Assembly: GCF_964275005.1 (NCBI RefSeq)
Contig: NC_092695.1
Location: forward strand, 11,981,697-12,045,696
Source: Diadema setosum
Taxonomy: Eukaryota; Echinodermata; Echinoidea; Diadematoida; Diadematidae
Direction of reading: 5' to 3'
Length of the DNA stretch: 64,000 nucleotides
The translations under genes were made by a program, and so were the position numbers. Positions 22,910 through 33,359 of the stretch are shown in pieces. A model generated the notes under the pieces. The model saw nothing but the letters and a program-made list of their open reading frames with translations, had not been told where the DNA came from and did no database searches. Position 1 is the first letter of the stretch. Every line of letters starts with the position of its first letter.

Positions 22910-24320
22910 GATAAGATAAAGTGTCAGCAATAGGCCAGGCATACAAGAGTTGATCAGTTATTCAGAAAATCATACAAACTTGACACAAGAATTCCTAACC
23001 TTATACTGTACAATCATTGTTTACAAGCTGGTACCAAATAACTGAATTAAGATGTGTTGCCTAGTAACGGTAGCTTGGAAACAGATTTATCCGAGCATTT
23101 GGCTTTAGTTGACTCTGTATTCACCATCTAAGAACGATCATATCATATGCTAGATCAAATCAACAAGGGAATCAGATTACACTTAATACCACATACACCT
23201 GTCTTTCATGCCGCGTAGATATTGACGTCATCACTCTGCAAAGAATACAACGTGTAACTATTGTTTTGTTGCCATGCAACGCATAAATTCACTCTTTTCA
23301 AAACAAAAAACAAAAACAGAACAAAACGAAAACAAAACTCACGACTGCCTGAAACGCTTAGATACTACAGAAGAGAAGGATTGGCAGCAAGTTTTCTACA
23401 CTGGCAAGTCCTGGTTGTTATCTTACAAGGTAGCGGACCATACAAAGAGTTATTATTCACCATCATAGTTCCACAAAGCATCTTGTAATGTATTCATGTT
23501 CACGGTAAACGTTTATAATAATAGCCATAACATCATACACAAAGGAGATATTAACTGCAGTTTGTCCTCATACACAAAGGAAATAACTGCAGTTTGTTTA
23601 AGAAATGATCCAGATCATCAAAATAATTATATGAGACATTTATTATTTAGCGTATTGCAAATTAAATATTTTAGCATTTTTTATTCATGCATGGTATAGC
23701 TATTATAGCCACCATGATCTACGGTCTTGAATGCATTTACTATCCCTCATCCTCATCCAACATGACCTTCAGATATATAGATTGATAACATTAGAATTAG
23801 GTCATTCTCTTACTATTTGGAATGTGTGATCTCTCTATAGATAGACTCTAAAATTTCTATATCTGTCCGACCTTATCCGGCCACGTTGGGACCGGCGCGG
23901 CGGGATAATTGATTTGGTCTGTTCAGAGAGATTATGTCTCTATTATATCTTTATATGATCATCATAATAAAAATACCAAGCAAATAATCACAGTGTTGGC
24001 AAATTTGTTGATAACATTTTGTCTGTACCCCCAGGGGAACGTGTCAAAAAGTATCGTATTATGAGTATCATACTAAAACACGACACTTCTGTAGCACGTT
24101 CTCTACTCAATACACAACACCTTCTGGCACATTCTGCTCGGGATATACATTTTTATCATCAATTTTCAAATACTATCTGTCACAGTGTGTTACACGTGAA
24201 CTAGCTTATCGATCTAGACGAGGCAGTTTGATCACCCGAAATGAAATATGAAGAGATAAAGTACCGTTGAAATTATGTGTGCATTTATTAAGGCGGAATC
24301 ACGCCTTCAAATCATATATC
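22910..24320. other. Non-coding stretch
   Basis: No gene recognised. A short segment at 23530-23595 repeats 'catacacaaaggagata..aactgcagtttgt' twice. Confidence 0.4.
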
Positions 24321-24441
24321 CGGGCCCTGTTTTATGAAGAGTTAAAATTGATTTTAAAGTTGATTTCAACTGCAAGTCTATGGCAGCCTGTGTGGCAAGG
24401 AAATTTAAAATCGATTTTATCTTTTGATAAAACGGGGCCCC
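24321..24441. mobile_element. Short palindromic MITE with GGGCCC termini
   Basis: The ends gggccctgttttatgaag and (reverse) gggccccgttttatcaaa are inverted repeats, continuing into gttaaaattgattttaaa / taaaatcgattttaaa. The length is about 120 bp. It shares the GGGCCC(Y)GTTTTAT-style end with the element at 52.97 kb. No target duplication resolved. Confidence 0.7.
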
Positions 24442-24779
24442 GGTCATACAATATAGTAATCTTCTGAACTCAGAACTTAAACAGATCACGCTGATTAAAT
24501 AACTGTTATCCCCTGCGTCGAATACTAACAACCTCCTAACTCCAAAATTAATGACTCTCAATATTAGTCTTTCGACTTATAAACTAACTGAGTAACCAAG
24601 TACTATAACACTTCCCACAATATTGACATAATTATGAGACGGCGTGGGCATGACATTGTGGCTTGCCACAACAGATCATATCCCTGACCATAATGTCGGT
24701 CAGCGTTCAGAGTTCAGTTCAGTGCAAACTTGTGGTTCCGGTTTATCAATCTATGGGGAATGTTATTATACTGACTTTG
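24442..24779. other. Non-coding stretch
   Basis: Nothing recognised; it leads into a CpG-rich block. Confidence 0.4.
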
Positions 24780-25106
24780 CTTCGCGAGTCGGCGTTCTCC
24801 ATACGACATCTTTGTGTCCTTGGAGACGGCGAACGCGGAGCGCTAGGAGAGTATGTCGGGGCAACAACGACGTCCTTCGACCGGCCGACCGCGGTTCAGC
24901 GAAGGCGACGGATCCAGCCCCGTGTAACCGGCGTTATTGTGGAGGGGGTGTGTCTCGAACTCGGCGAGGGAAATCCGGGCAACCGGATCAGGCAGCGGCT
25001 GAACAGGAGACACCTGTGGAGTCTCGACCCGGTGATTGTGTGAGCTTATGTGGACGAAGCTCCACTATGCCCTTAACAGCCGTCTGGAAAACATTACAAA
25101 CAACAT
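24780..25106. other. CpG-rich block with overlapping open frames; possible exon or promoter
   Basis: About 300 bp that is sharply more GC- and CpG-rich than everything around it. Two plus-strand frames (to 25144 and to 25043) overlap; the second ends in an Arg/Gly-rich tail (PTAVQRRRRIQPRV...). On the minus strand a good polypyrimidine acceptor (ttgtttgtaatgttttccag) lies at 25086-25105, and a donor-like ctgtaagt lies near 25656. I recognise no protein family on either strand. It may be the edge of a host gene, a CpG island or part of a retroelement. Confidence 0.35.
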
Positions 25107-26133
25107 CTCACGGGACAACTGTCTTACAATATCAACTTCTATAACACCTTAAGTTCATCTTGTTACTATCACCAACTCAAAACATAATAAGAGCATTATA
25201 TATTATACATTCAAACAGCCTATTTTAGCCATTTATATAACAAATACAGAAATATCACAAGGGCCTCTCAAATGTACCCTAATCTCAAAATATACAGCAG
25301 ACAATCAAATCTACATCATCATCATTACAATTCACTACGCGGGGACATAATTCCGCACTGTACTTCAAACTTCCGTTATCAAAATTACTCCTTTACCTTA
25401 AAATTATCTTCGGTCCTCCTCATATCAACTCGAATACAGAGCAAAAAACCCTATATCAACTTTCTTGAATTAAATTAAACTATATTCATATCACAACTAC
25501 AAACAGTAAAGAGGGGCTTCTAAACTGTCCTGGTATCAATAAACACGGGATACGACTTGCCTCCAGGAATGTAACTATACAATATCAATCAATATTTGGG
25601 CAACTCAAACCGTTATCCACACTGCAGAATTATAAGTAAAACAAAGTGAAACTTACAGTTGGGCCTTAGACACCCCAGTTGTGGCATCATTGCTAGACAG
25701 GGCTCCGCAGCGTCTGGTCTGTCTGGTGACAAGACAGGGTGTGGCAGCTTCACTTCTTGTGAGCCTGCCTATACATACGCTGGCTGCTGCAAACTTAATT
25801 ATGCTGTGGAACAATAGCTGTCAAACACCTGCATGTGGGATGCCGTCAACCCGGCTAAATTCATATTCAAATTCACTTCCTCCCAAACTGGAGGGTATTT
25901 AAATTAGATTTAAATCAACTCCTTACACTATCGAATACGGTCAGATGATACGTAAATGGAATGATATGTGTGTAAAATGGCTCTTTTTTATGCGTGTTTA
26001 TTTGATTGATATTAATCTAGAATGAGACAAAAATAATGGTTCGTCGAATACTGCCGCTGTCTGGTAAAACAGTACTATACAATCCACTGCCATGTGACCA
26101 GCGTGGCGGTTCTACCTAAGGACAATATGTTTT
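25107..26133. other. Mostly non-coding stretch; GC-richer piece at 25.66-25.80 kb
   Basis: The piece at about 25660-25800 is GC-richer than its surroundings. If transcribed on the minus strand it ends in a donor-like site (actgtaagtttc), which would pair with the acceptor near 25086. No coding homology recognised. Confidence 0.3.
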
Positions 26134-26335
26134 GTTACCCCCTGGACGTTACCCCAGACCCTTCCCCTTTCCCTGACCCTAACCCTAATCCTAATCCTAA
26201 TCCTGAACTTAATCCTAACCTTACCCAAATTCTGACCGTAAACTTAACCCTAACCATAATCTTTACTCTAACCCTATCACTAACCAATTTTTATCCGGGG
26301 GAGGGGTTAATACTAAAGTTGTCCTCTGGGTAATT
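26134..26335. mobile_element. Inverted-ended element with degenerate CCCTAA telomere-like repeats
   Basis: The core 26155-26286 is a degenerate run of ccctaa/cctaat/cttaac hexamers. It is bracketed by loosely inverted ends: ttaccccctggacgttacccc on the left, and gtcctctgggtaa on the right. The bracket suggests the telomere-like tract is part of a short dispersed element and not a remnant of a chromosome end. Confidence 0.6.
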
Positions 26336-26519
26336 GCCGTGATACACACCGTATAGCATCACGTGCCATCATCTTCCACATTGCTGTATTAAATACGACT
26401 GAACTTTATATTGTGTGCACAAATTTTGCAGATTTTGAGAAGTTTCACCAACAAATCATTCACATGGCTATATAAAGCCTGCAGTTTTTAAGAGATTTGA
26501 CGCTGAAAATGCGTAGAAA
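26336..26519. other. Spacer
   Basis: Nothing recognised. Confidence 0.4.
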
Positions 26520-26660
26520 CGTGAAGAAAATTATTGGCCAGAATAAGTCCGGATAATATAGAGATCCGGATAATAGTGATGACCGGATAACTGAGATCGG
26601 ACTTTCTTTCGTTTCTGTGCTAACTGGGAATGTCCAGATTATCAGTGGCTTTGAGCAGTT
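26520..26660. repeat. Repeated TCCGGATAAT motifs, possible pogo/Tigger-type terminus
   Basis: tccggataat, tccggataat and accggataact recur every 18-25 bp. Repeated 'ccggata' words are typical of the termini of pogo/Tigger-like elements. No partner end was found, so this is a guess at a solo fragment. Confidence 0.35.
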
Positions 26661-27450
26661 TAGGACATTCGTTTTTCTCAGGTTTATTTCTTGTCTCCCA
26701 TTGGTATCGTTAAAGGGATTAGAAACACTGCTCTTATAGAAATCCACATTTCGCTTGATTTGATGTCAAGAAGCAGCATGGTTATATTCATTATTCATTG
26801 TGAATGCTTCACGAAACGACGTGCTTTCTATCTTGCGATTACAAAGTAGTGATGTGTCTTTCAAAATATTCATTATATAGCGCATAGTTTAGGTCAGATA
26901 AATTTATCGTTTCTCCTTGTACGCATAGAAATATAGTCCTAGGATGCTAAGCTATGTATAGTACATTATAGCCGAAGTGATGTTTTATACAGAGAAAGAA
27001 AATGGAAGGAAACGAAATATATTATATTCTGGAATCTTGAGATATTCAAAAGGCTGGTCAAACTATCTGGCTTGTTTTGTAATGATCCGATACACGTGAA
27101 TAAAAGGACGTATACATTTTGATGTGTCTGGAATCGTCGACGATTGACATCAGTTACAAGACAACACTGTACAATAAAGAAATCATCTGATAGTACAAAC
27201 CTTCTGAATAACAACCCTGACATTGTTCCAAATGAACTACAGTAGATCACAATCTTCCATTAAGACCGATTACTTGTTGGTCCACTGCGCTAATGAAGCA
27301 ATTTAAGCGAAAATGATGCGGAAAAATTTATGACACGTTACCACACTCCTCTTGAACAGCGGAAGTCATTACGTACAAAATGGCATCCCTGCATGTAATA
27401 GAGAGAGGGGCACACTATGATTGCCGAGCGTGATCCTGGTGGGTGACACA
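26661..27450. other. Non-coding stretch
   Basis: Two minus-strand frames just under 100 codons (one of them starting upstream at 26460) have no recognised domain. Confidence 0.4.
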
Positions 27451-27648
27451 ACATTTGCTCCTGCGTCAATTGCTCCGGTTTTATTTTCTTCAAGGACTTA
27501 GGGTTAGGTTTTAGGGTTGTGATAGGGTTTTAGTTTTAGTTTGATATGACGACTATAGGATCAGGTTAGGGTTATTATTGCGGGTAGAATTTATGTTTGG
27601 CTTGGCGTGCAAATATTCAGTGGGAGTAATTGTCGCAGGAGCAAATGT
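27451..27648. mobile_element. Inverted-repeat element carrying TTAGGG-like repeats
   Basis: The ends acatttgctcctgcg and (right end, other strand) acatttgctcctgcg are exact inverted repeats, with the similarity extending to about 26 bp. Inside, at 27498-27575, are ttagggttagg, ttttagggtt and gttagggtt repeats on the plus strand, the opposite orientation to the tract at 26.15 kb. Length 198 bp, non-coding. Confidence 0.75.
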
Positions 27649-27837
27649 CATGGAACGCCTTAGTGAAAGGTATCATATACGTAATTACTTACAGCACAAA
27701 GAGGGATACAGGCAGTTATAGGGTTGGACCCAGTCACCTATAGTTCATTACCACATTCACAAATCTGAATGAATATCAGTGTTAGTACTGGACGAGTGAA
27801 TAAAGGGTGCATTAATTGATACGGAGATCTCTGCAAG

Positions 27838-28020
27838 AGTCAAGCTTTGTACTTATTCTTGGCAATCATAAAGATGTATTGTATAATGCTGATGAAAAAT
27901 GATGATAATTGTTGAAAGTATACTACTGTTATTTTGTACTGTGTTATTGAAATAGTAGAAAATTGATGTATTTGAAAAAAAAATGGCATACAGAGAATAA
28001 ATCAAATCAAATCAAATCAA
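27838..28020 (+). mobile_element. Dispersed repeat with (ATCAA)n tail (copy 1)
   Basis: Starts 'agtcaagctttgtacttattcttggcaat' and ends 'acagagaataaatcaaatcaaatcaaatcaa'. Both ends recur near 44.73-44.76 kb and 45.31-45.35 kb. The pentanucleotide-tailed 3' end is typical of LINE/SINE elements. No coding part remains. Confidence 0.55.
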
Positions 28021-29809
28021 GACTCGATGAATGGAATTGGCTCTCCTTCTATAAGATATAACATATCTTATGCACTAAACCATTGATAAAGTGTTTTTCA
28101 TGGTACAAGGCATTTGCTTGCACACCAGAACAAAGGGAAGAAACAGAGTCTGATTTGACTTTGACGTTTCCCTTTAACATTTTTCTTTTGGGGTTACTTT
28201 CTCTTTCATGTGGTTTTTAATATGTTCGTGTGAGTGTGTCCGTACCTAGTAGTATGTGGAAATCTATACATGTATGATGTGGACAGAGCAAAACGAACGA
28301 TGAGAACGATGACTATTTTTGTTTCACTTTCCTCATTCATAGAAAAAACAACAACCCATGTCGGCTGCTGTTGACTGGATGCGAGGAACTGTGCGCCTGA
28401 ACATGCATATTGTTATGATGGGTTGCTTGATTTTATTAAAAAACAAACAAACAAACAAACATAATTGCTCATAAAAAGAAGAGAAATGGGGATGAGAGGT
28501 GTGCAAATTGCAAGGAGGAAACTTGCTCTCGTAATTATTATGTGTGTTCTGTTGTCTCTGTTGCCTTTTAATGGGAAGAGTCATCCCCCCCCCACACACA
28601 CACACCCGTATTCTATTACACAACATCCCTTTCAAAAGTCGCCTTTCGTGTCATCCCTTTATTAGACGCATATTTTGTAAAAGGTTATGCACGTTTGTCC
28701 CTTGCCTTGTCAGAATTAACCCAGATACATATCCCATTAAACACATTGCCCAGACGTTACCCACCAAATCGAGAGAAAATTAAACATTGATAGTGACTGA
28801 GCCGAACTGAAGCAGGTTGCATACGTGACGTGAGCGCAACATTGTACAATATCATGTGACCGGGTGTTTGGTTTTTCCATAATGGTAACAAATTTTGTGA
28901 TTGGTCAACGTTAACAGTCAAGTTTTTCTGTGTTTGTTTTCAATGTTTGCCTATAATAAAGCTCTGAATCACGTGTTTATTTTTCCAGGTATGCCAGTTG
29001 AAATGGCTTACATCCGCATCAACTGCATGTTTGCTATAGGAGCTAGCATATGGGCAGATCTGGGGATTCATTTTGATCGACGAGATGAAAACAATACAAT
29101 GAATTCAAAGTTTATGGAACCAAAACTCAAAAAATTAGTTAAGGAAAATGTTCATCCCCTACTCTCCCGAACTTGGTTTGGCTTCGTCTCCTGAACGTAG
29201 TATATAGTTAGTCATAATATTACACTCTTTCCCCTGAACCTCATAGATGGTGGGAAGCGCTGGCAAAAATGATGAGCATTATTACGTTGTTTCTTGACGA
29301 AAAAAAAAAAAAGAAATGTGACGATAAGTAATCATGTTCACCTTTCATGGTCCTCGAAACCCCTTTAAAGAAGCATTTCCCCACATTACGTGTATCATGT
29401 TGGTCGTTATCCAAGCAGAGAGAATGCCTCAATTTAATGTGTCAGTTATCTTGTTTAGAAAACACTGTTTTGCCAGTCACATGCCTCTCTGTTTTGGTTG
29501 CTAAACGATATTTGCAATATTACATCGCCCTTATTGTTGTCAACAACAATACGTTAATGAACTGAACTTAAATTTTTCATGTGTCATTGGCCATAACTTA
29601 CAAAGGCAGATATCACCTACGAATTAAAACCTAGTGTAAGCCTTTCAGGGACTTTTGAACATTCGACTGCCACATCCGAAAGCGTGGCTGTACATCATTA
29701 TTGCTGATAATTAAAAAAACAAAACAAACACTGCATTTCTAGAGAGAAAGAAAAACGCATGTTGTTCTGAAATAAAAAAAAAAAAAAAACTAACCCTGTT
29801 TAAAGGGTG
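28021..29809. other. Non-coding stretch with an unassigned 97-codon frame
   Basis: (CAAA)n near 28443, poly-C/(CA)n near 28585. A plus-strand frame at 28901-29194 contains a possible acceptor (tgtttatttttccag at about 28988) followed by about 67 open codons. No homology recognised. Confidence 0.3.
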
Positions 29810-30175
29810 TGTACAGTTCTGGTCGAGGTGAGGATTTAGCTTTTAACGTTTTGCGAGATATTCAGAAACCACTCTATGAGATGTCAAAGAGCATGCAGTT
29901 CTAAGGGGTATCAAAAGTTAATTCGATGAAAATCGGTTTTGATATCCAAAAACAAGGTGAAACAAAGAGATCCTAATAAAGTTGTGGCATGTCGCCTTTT
30001 ATTATTAGCACTTTGGGGGATATCTTAGCCATTTGAAAACCAATTTTCATCAAATAAACGTTAAATCCTTCTTAAAATTACATGCTCTTTCATATTTCAT
30101 AAGAGGCTTTCCACTATATCACTCAGGAATGTTCAAAACATGAATCCCCAGTACTGTACTGTACAGTCCCTTTAA
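29810..30175. mobile_element. Foldback MITE, TTAA target site (family C, copy 1)
   Basis: The element 29814-30171 (358 bp) starts agggtgtgtacag and ends ctgtacagtccct, with TTAA on both sides. The two halves are inverted copies (gcatgcagttcta/taaaattacatgc; gatgaaaatcggtttt/aaccaattttcatc). A diverged relative is at 39.2 kb. Confidence 0.85.
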
Positions 30176-30342
30176 CCTGAATTCAAAGCATGATAGTAAA
30201 AATTGAAAGGCCTTTGGATTACATTGACATAATGTAACAGTAATATCTAATGGTGAAAAATCATGAGAAGTGCTACAGGGACAACGTCAGGACAGCCGAA
30301 CAGATAATTCTACATAGGAATCATCATAACATGTTTGAGTAA

Positions 30343-30650
30343 AGCCCGGGCGCGATTTTTTTTTTCCGTAACCCTAACGCGTCGAAATTGCCAATTGTGT
30401 CACTTGAGCAAAGACTATCAGTGTACTTGGCTGGTTTTGTACGCATGCGCTTGGACTTCTTACTGTACTGCTGTACAGTATGTACACATATACCAGTGGC
30501 ATGGTCGTCTGCTAACACAGAATCAGATTCGAATGTGAATGGCACGTCCTTCAAACATAACAACGGGTTTGTGTGTAGGTGTGTGTGTGTGTGCGTGTGT
30601 GTGTGCGTGTGTGTGTGTGTATGTGTGTGTGTGTGTGTGTGTGTGTTTAA
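30343..30650 (+). mobile_element. Dispersed repeat ending in GCCCGGGCGCG and (GT)n (copy 1)
   Basis: Begins gcccgggcgcgatttttttttccg, runs through 'taaccctaacgcgtcgaaattgcc' and 'ggtcgtctgctaac.acagaatcagatt', and ends in a roughly 80-bp (GT)n tract (30566-30648). A copy in the opposite orientation spans 38671-38938, including its own (CA)n tract. So the microsatellite is part of the repeat unit, not an independent neighbour. Confidence 0.75.
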
Positions 30651-31509
30651 AAAAGAAGGTGATTCAGCAGCACAAGTGTGTGCGTAAGGCAGATATGGAT
30701 TGGCTTGAAGTTACTAAGTAATCAGAAAGCCTTTTCTGAGATATTCATGCAGAATTGTATGTCAAGTAATACGCTACGCATGGTTATATACACTGTAGGC
30801 CTATATTGTACTGTGTGTAAGAAAAATACGATTTAGAAGCACAAGAGATAAGAATTCAGCTGCTTATATTTGTTCAAATTAATTTCACTGTAAACATGGG
30901 CCTGATATCGATGAAATTCTAATGAAGAATATCATTTTTTTCAAAGTTTTTTTTTGTGTGTATTATTCTGTTCGCACTGCAAATACACACTCAACAGTAA
31001 CACGTTCCCATTGATCGAAGTTCCAGAGGAAAATGAGAAGTGAGGACACAAGTCGTACATGGTAAATTGGAGCTTTATTCGAAGACGTTTCACACGAGCA
31101 AGCCATTTAGCAAGTACAGTATATCATTTTACAAAACTCGGCACTCGGTATATCGTGTACAACATAACCACGGAGGTGACTCACCTTGCTGGTATATTAG
31201 CAGGGAGGTGAGACTGAAATTCTCTCACCTCCCTGGTAGACGCATGGTCGTTGTAGGTCCATGGTAGACGGGAGGGTGCCTTTTTCAAGCTAAGTTACAA
31301 ATCACTGGTCACTTTCACTGACAGCGATCACTTGTGTTCAGCTTATTTATGGGCTGCCTTACGCGGCAGCCTCAAAAGTGGAGTGAGCGTCAGGTGGTGT
31401 CCGTTGACAAGCCACGAATGATTTTTTTTTTTTTTTTGGGGGGGGGGGGTAGGATAATAGTGCTGATTGATATAATGATGTATACATAGGCCGTGAGGTA
31501 AAAGAAATT
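30651..31509. other. Non-coding stretch
   Basis: The plus-strand 75-codon frame at 31040-31267 has no recognised domain. A T-run followed by a G-run lies at 31422-31450. Confidence 0.4.
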
Positions 31510-32559
31510 TCATTTCAATTAAATTCAGTTCGATTTTATTGTCCGTTTCTGGAAATTTGTTTTGTTAGCATGCATACAAGTTACATCGATACATACAATA
31601 TACAGAGCACACGTTTAACATGGATACATAGACATGATAAACACACAAGAGATATACAGCAATACAATGTCAATGTCATTGTCAGAAATATATAACATTA
31701 AAGAAATATTAATCTGTATAAATCAACGTTGTGTTTGGTGTGGTGTGCATTAACATACACAAGTGTGTAAATATGTATCAGATTTATAATAACTATATAA
31801 AACTTTTAAACAATATAAATTAATACATCTTTACGTCTAAATAAGTGATTGTATATATAAAAATCTCGAAGGCTATTTACGTGCGTGTGTGTGCGTGTAT
31901 ATGCGTATACGTGTGTGAACGTACAAAAATGTAAGTCTATGTTTTTTGACAAAACCGTATAAATTACATCCATACGATTGTTCTTTTGTTTTTGTTTTAC
32001 AACAGCTGAGATAGTGTATGATATAGTAATTTGCTAGTCAACTGTTAGGATGGCGTTAACAGCTGTCTGTGAAGGGTTAGTGTATAGGATCGCATTTGTA
32101 TAACATTAAAAAATCTACGGTTTAAAGATGTTAAAAGAAATGACAGTATTCAATGAAACATTGTGCCAACATCCATGTGACGTTTACATGAATGGTTAGT
32201 CCAGCGTGGCACGACATAACTACGTGCATGTATAAGGTTGAGCCAACATTGGTTCGAAACCAAGATGTGCTCCACTAGGAATTAATCACCTACACAGTGT
32301 TCAAAAATTCATTCTGCCCCCCTCCCCCGCAGAAAAGTGGTGTTTTGATGTGCTCGTCACTTAATTTATGAAGAGTATTTTGATAATTTTCTCCTTCGTA
32401 GGCATTTGTAAAGATATCATTGAGAAATTTATTTGAAATGTATTTTCCATGATGTTTTGATGAAGTAATAGAACTGATGTCACAGAGGTTATTTGTAAAA
32501 TATTTAGAGTGATTACTATATAAAGAGGATGAATTTAAAATGGAATACAAACATGTATT
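31510..32559 (-). mobile_element. Probable LINE 3' region, minus strand
   Basis: On the minus strand, the end reads acaataaaatcgaactgaatttaattgaaat, very like the end of the LINE at 49.79 kb (aataaacttatttgaatttaattg). The following kilobase (upstream on that strand) is AT-rich, with an 86-codon minus-strand frame at 32290-32550 that I cannot match to reverse transcriptase. The boundary is uncertain. Confidence 0.35.
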
Positions 32560-32916
32560 TTAAAGGTCCTGTTTACCGTTGAGAACAGTGATTTAAAAAA
32601 TGTTCACGATATCACTTTTGATGCATGTGTAGGTCATTCCACATCCCACCATATAAAACGTTTTCAATAAAGCATGAAATATAAGGAGATATCACTATTT
32701 TTTCTCACTAAACCATAACTGTGGACGGTTTAATCTGGAAACATTTTTATTATAACTATTGTACACATTTTGTATATCTAAAAATACATAACATCGATGA
32801 TAATGGTTCAAATATTTACATTGGTTGTTTCTATCCCTAACGCACATTTAAGAACTACTTTGAAGCACCGATGCTGGGTTTTTGTTTCATATGCAAAAGG
32901 TAAATGATGCCTTTAC
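32560..32916. mobile_element. Foldback MITE, TTAA-type (family B, copy 2, inverse orientation)
   Basis: The element 32564-32912 (349 bp) starts aggtcctgtttaccgttg and ends aaaggtaaatgatgcct. It matches the reverse complement of the 18.3-kb copy along its length (gcatgtgtaggtca, agtgatttaaa). The flanks are TTAA and TTAC. Confidence 0.8.
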
Positions 32917-33359
32917 GTTAGAATATGTAATTTTGCATACATGTACTTTCTTTTCTATTCTCTTGTATAGGAAGTCGCTGGAAACGTCATAGATTGCCTG
33001 ATTTTCTTGATCGATTATAATTTGTTGAAAATTAGAATGATACCTTTCTTAAGAAAGTTTTCCTCAATCTTTAACCAACGATATTTCCCTATTTGCCAAG
33101 GTTTTTTTTTTTTCTTTTAAAGAAGTTATCTTTAGTTTGGACTTCCCCTTACTTTAGGTTTCAGACCTGTAAATTCATCTATTTCAACGTTTGACGTTGT
33201 ATCTCAGATCAGCAAAAGTTGTCGATTTCTACAGCCTGGATGCATTAGGATGCGTGCAGAAAATGCACAGAAATCGGTTAGGAAAAACATATATCACTAA
33301 TTCTAAAGTAGTCATGTGAGCGGTTGAATTGGCAGAAAGGGATGGAACAAACTTTATGA
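32917..33359. other. Non-coding stretch before the ACGT array
   Basis: T-run at about 33101-33111. Nothing else recognised. Confidence 0.45.

Noticed and set aside
26155..26286. True telomere or chromosome end
   Set aside because: Repeats are degenerate, only about 130 bp long, and bracketed by inverted ends with normal sequence on both sides.
28901..29194. 97-codon frame with acceptor-like site
   Set aside because: Only a single weak signal; no homology recognised and no matching donor.
30388..30721. Cys/Val-repeat open frames
   Set aside because: Produced by the (GT)n tract inside a dispersed repeat.
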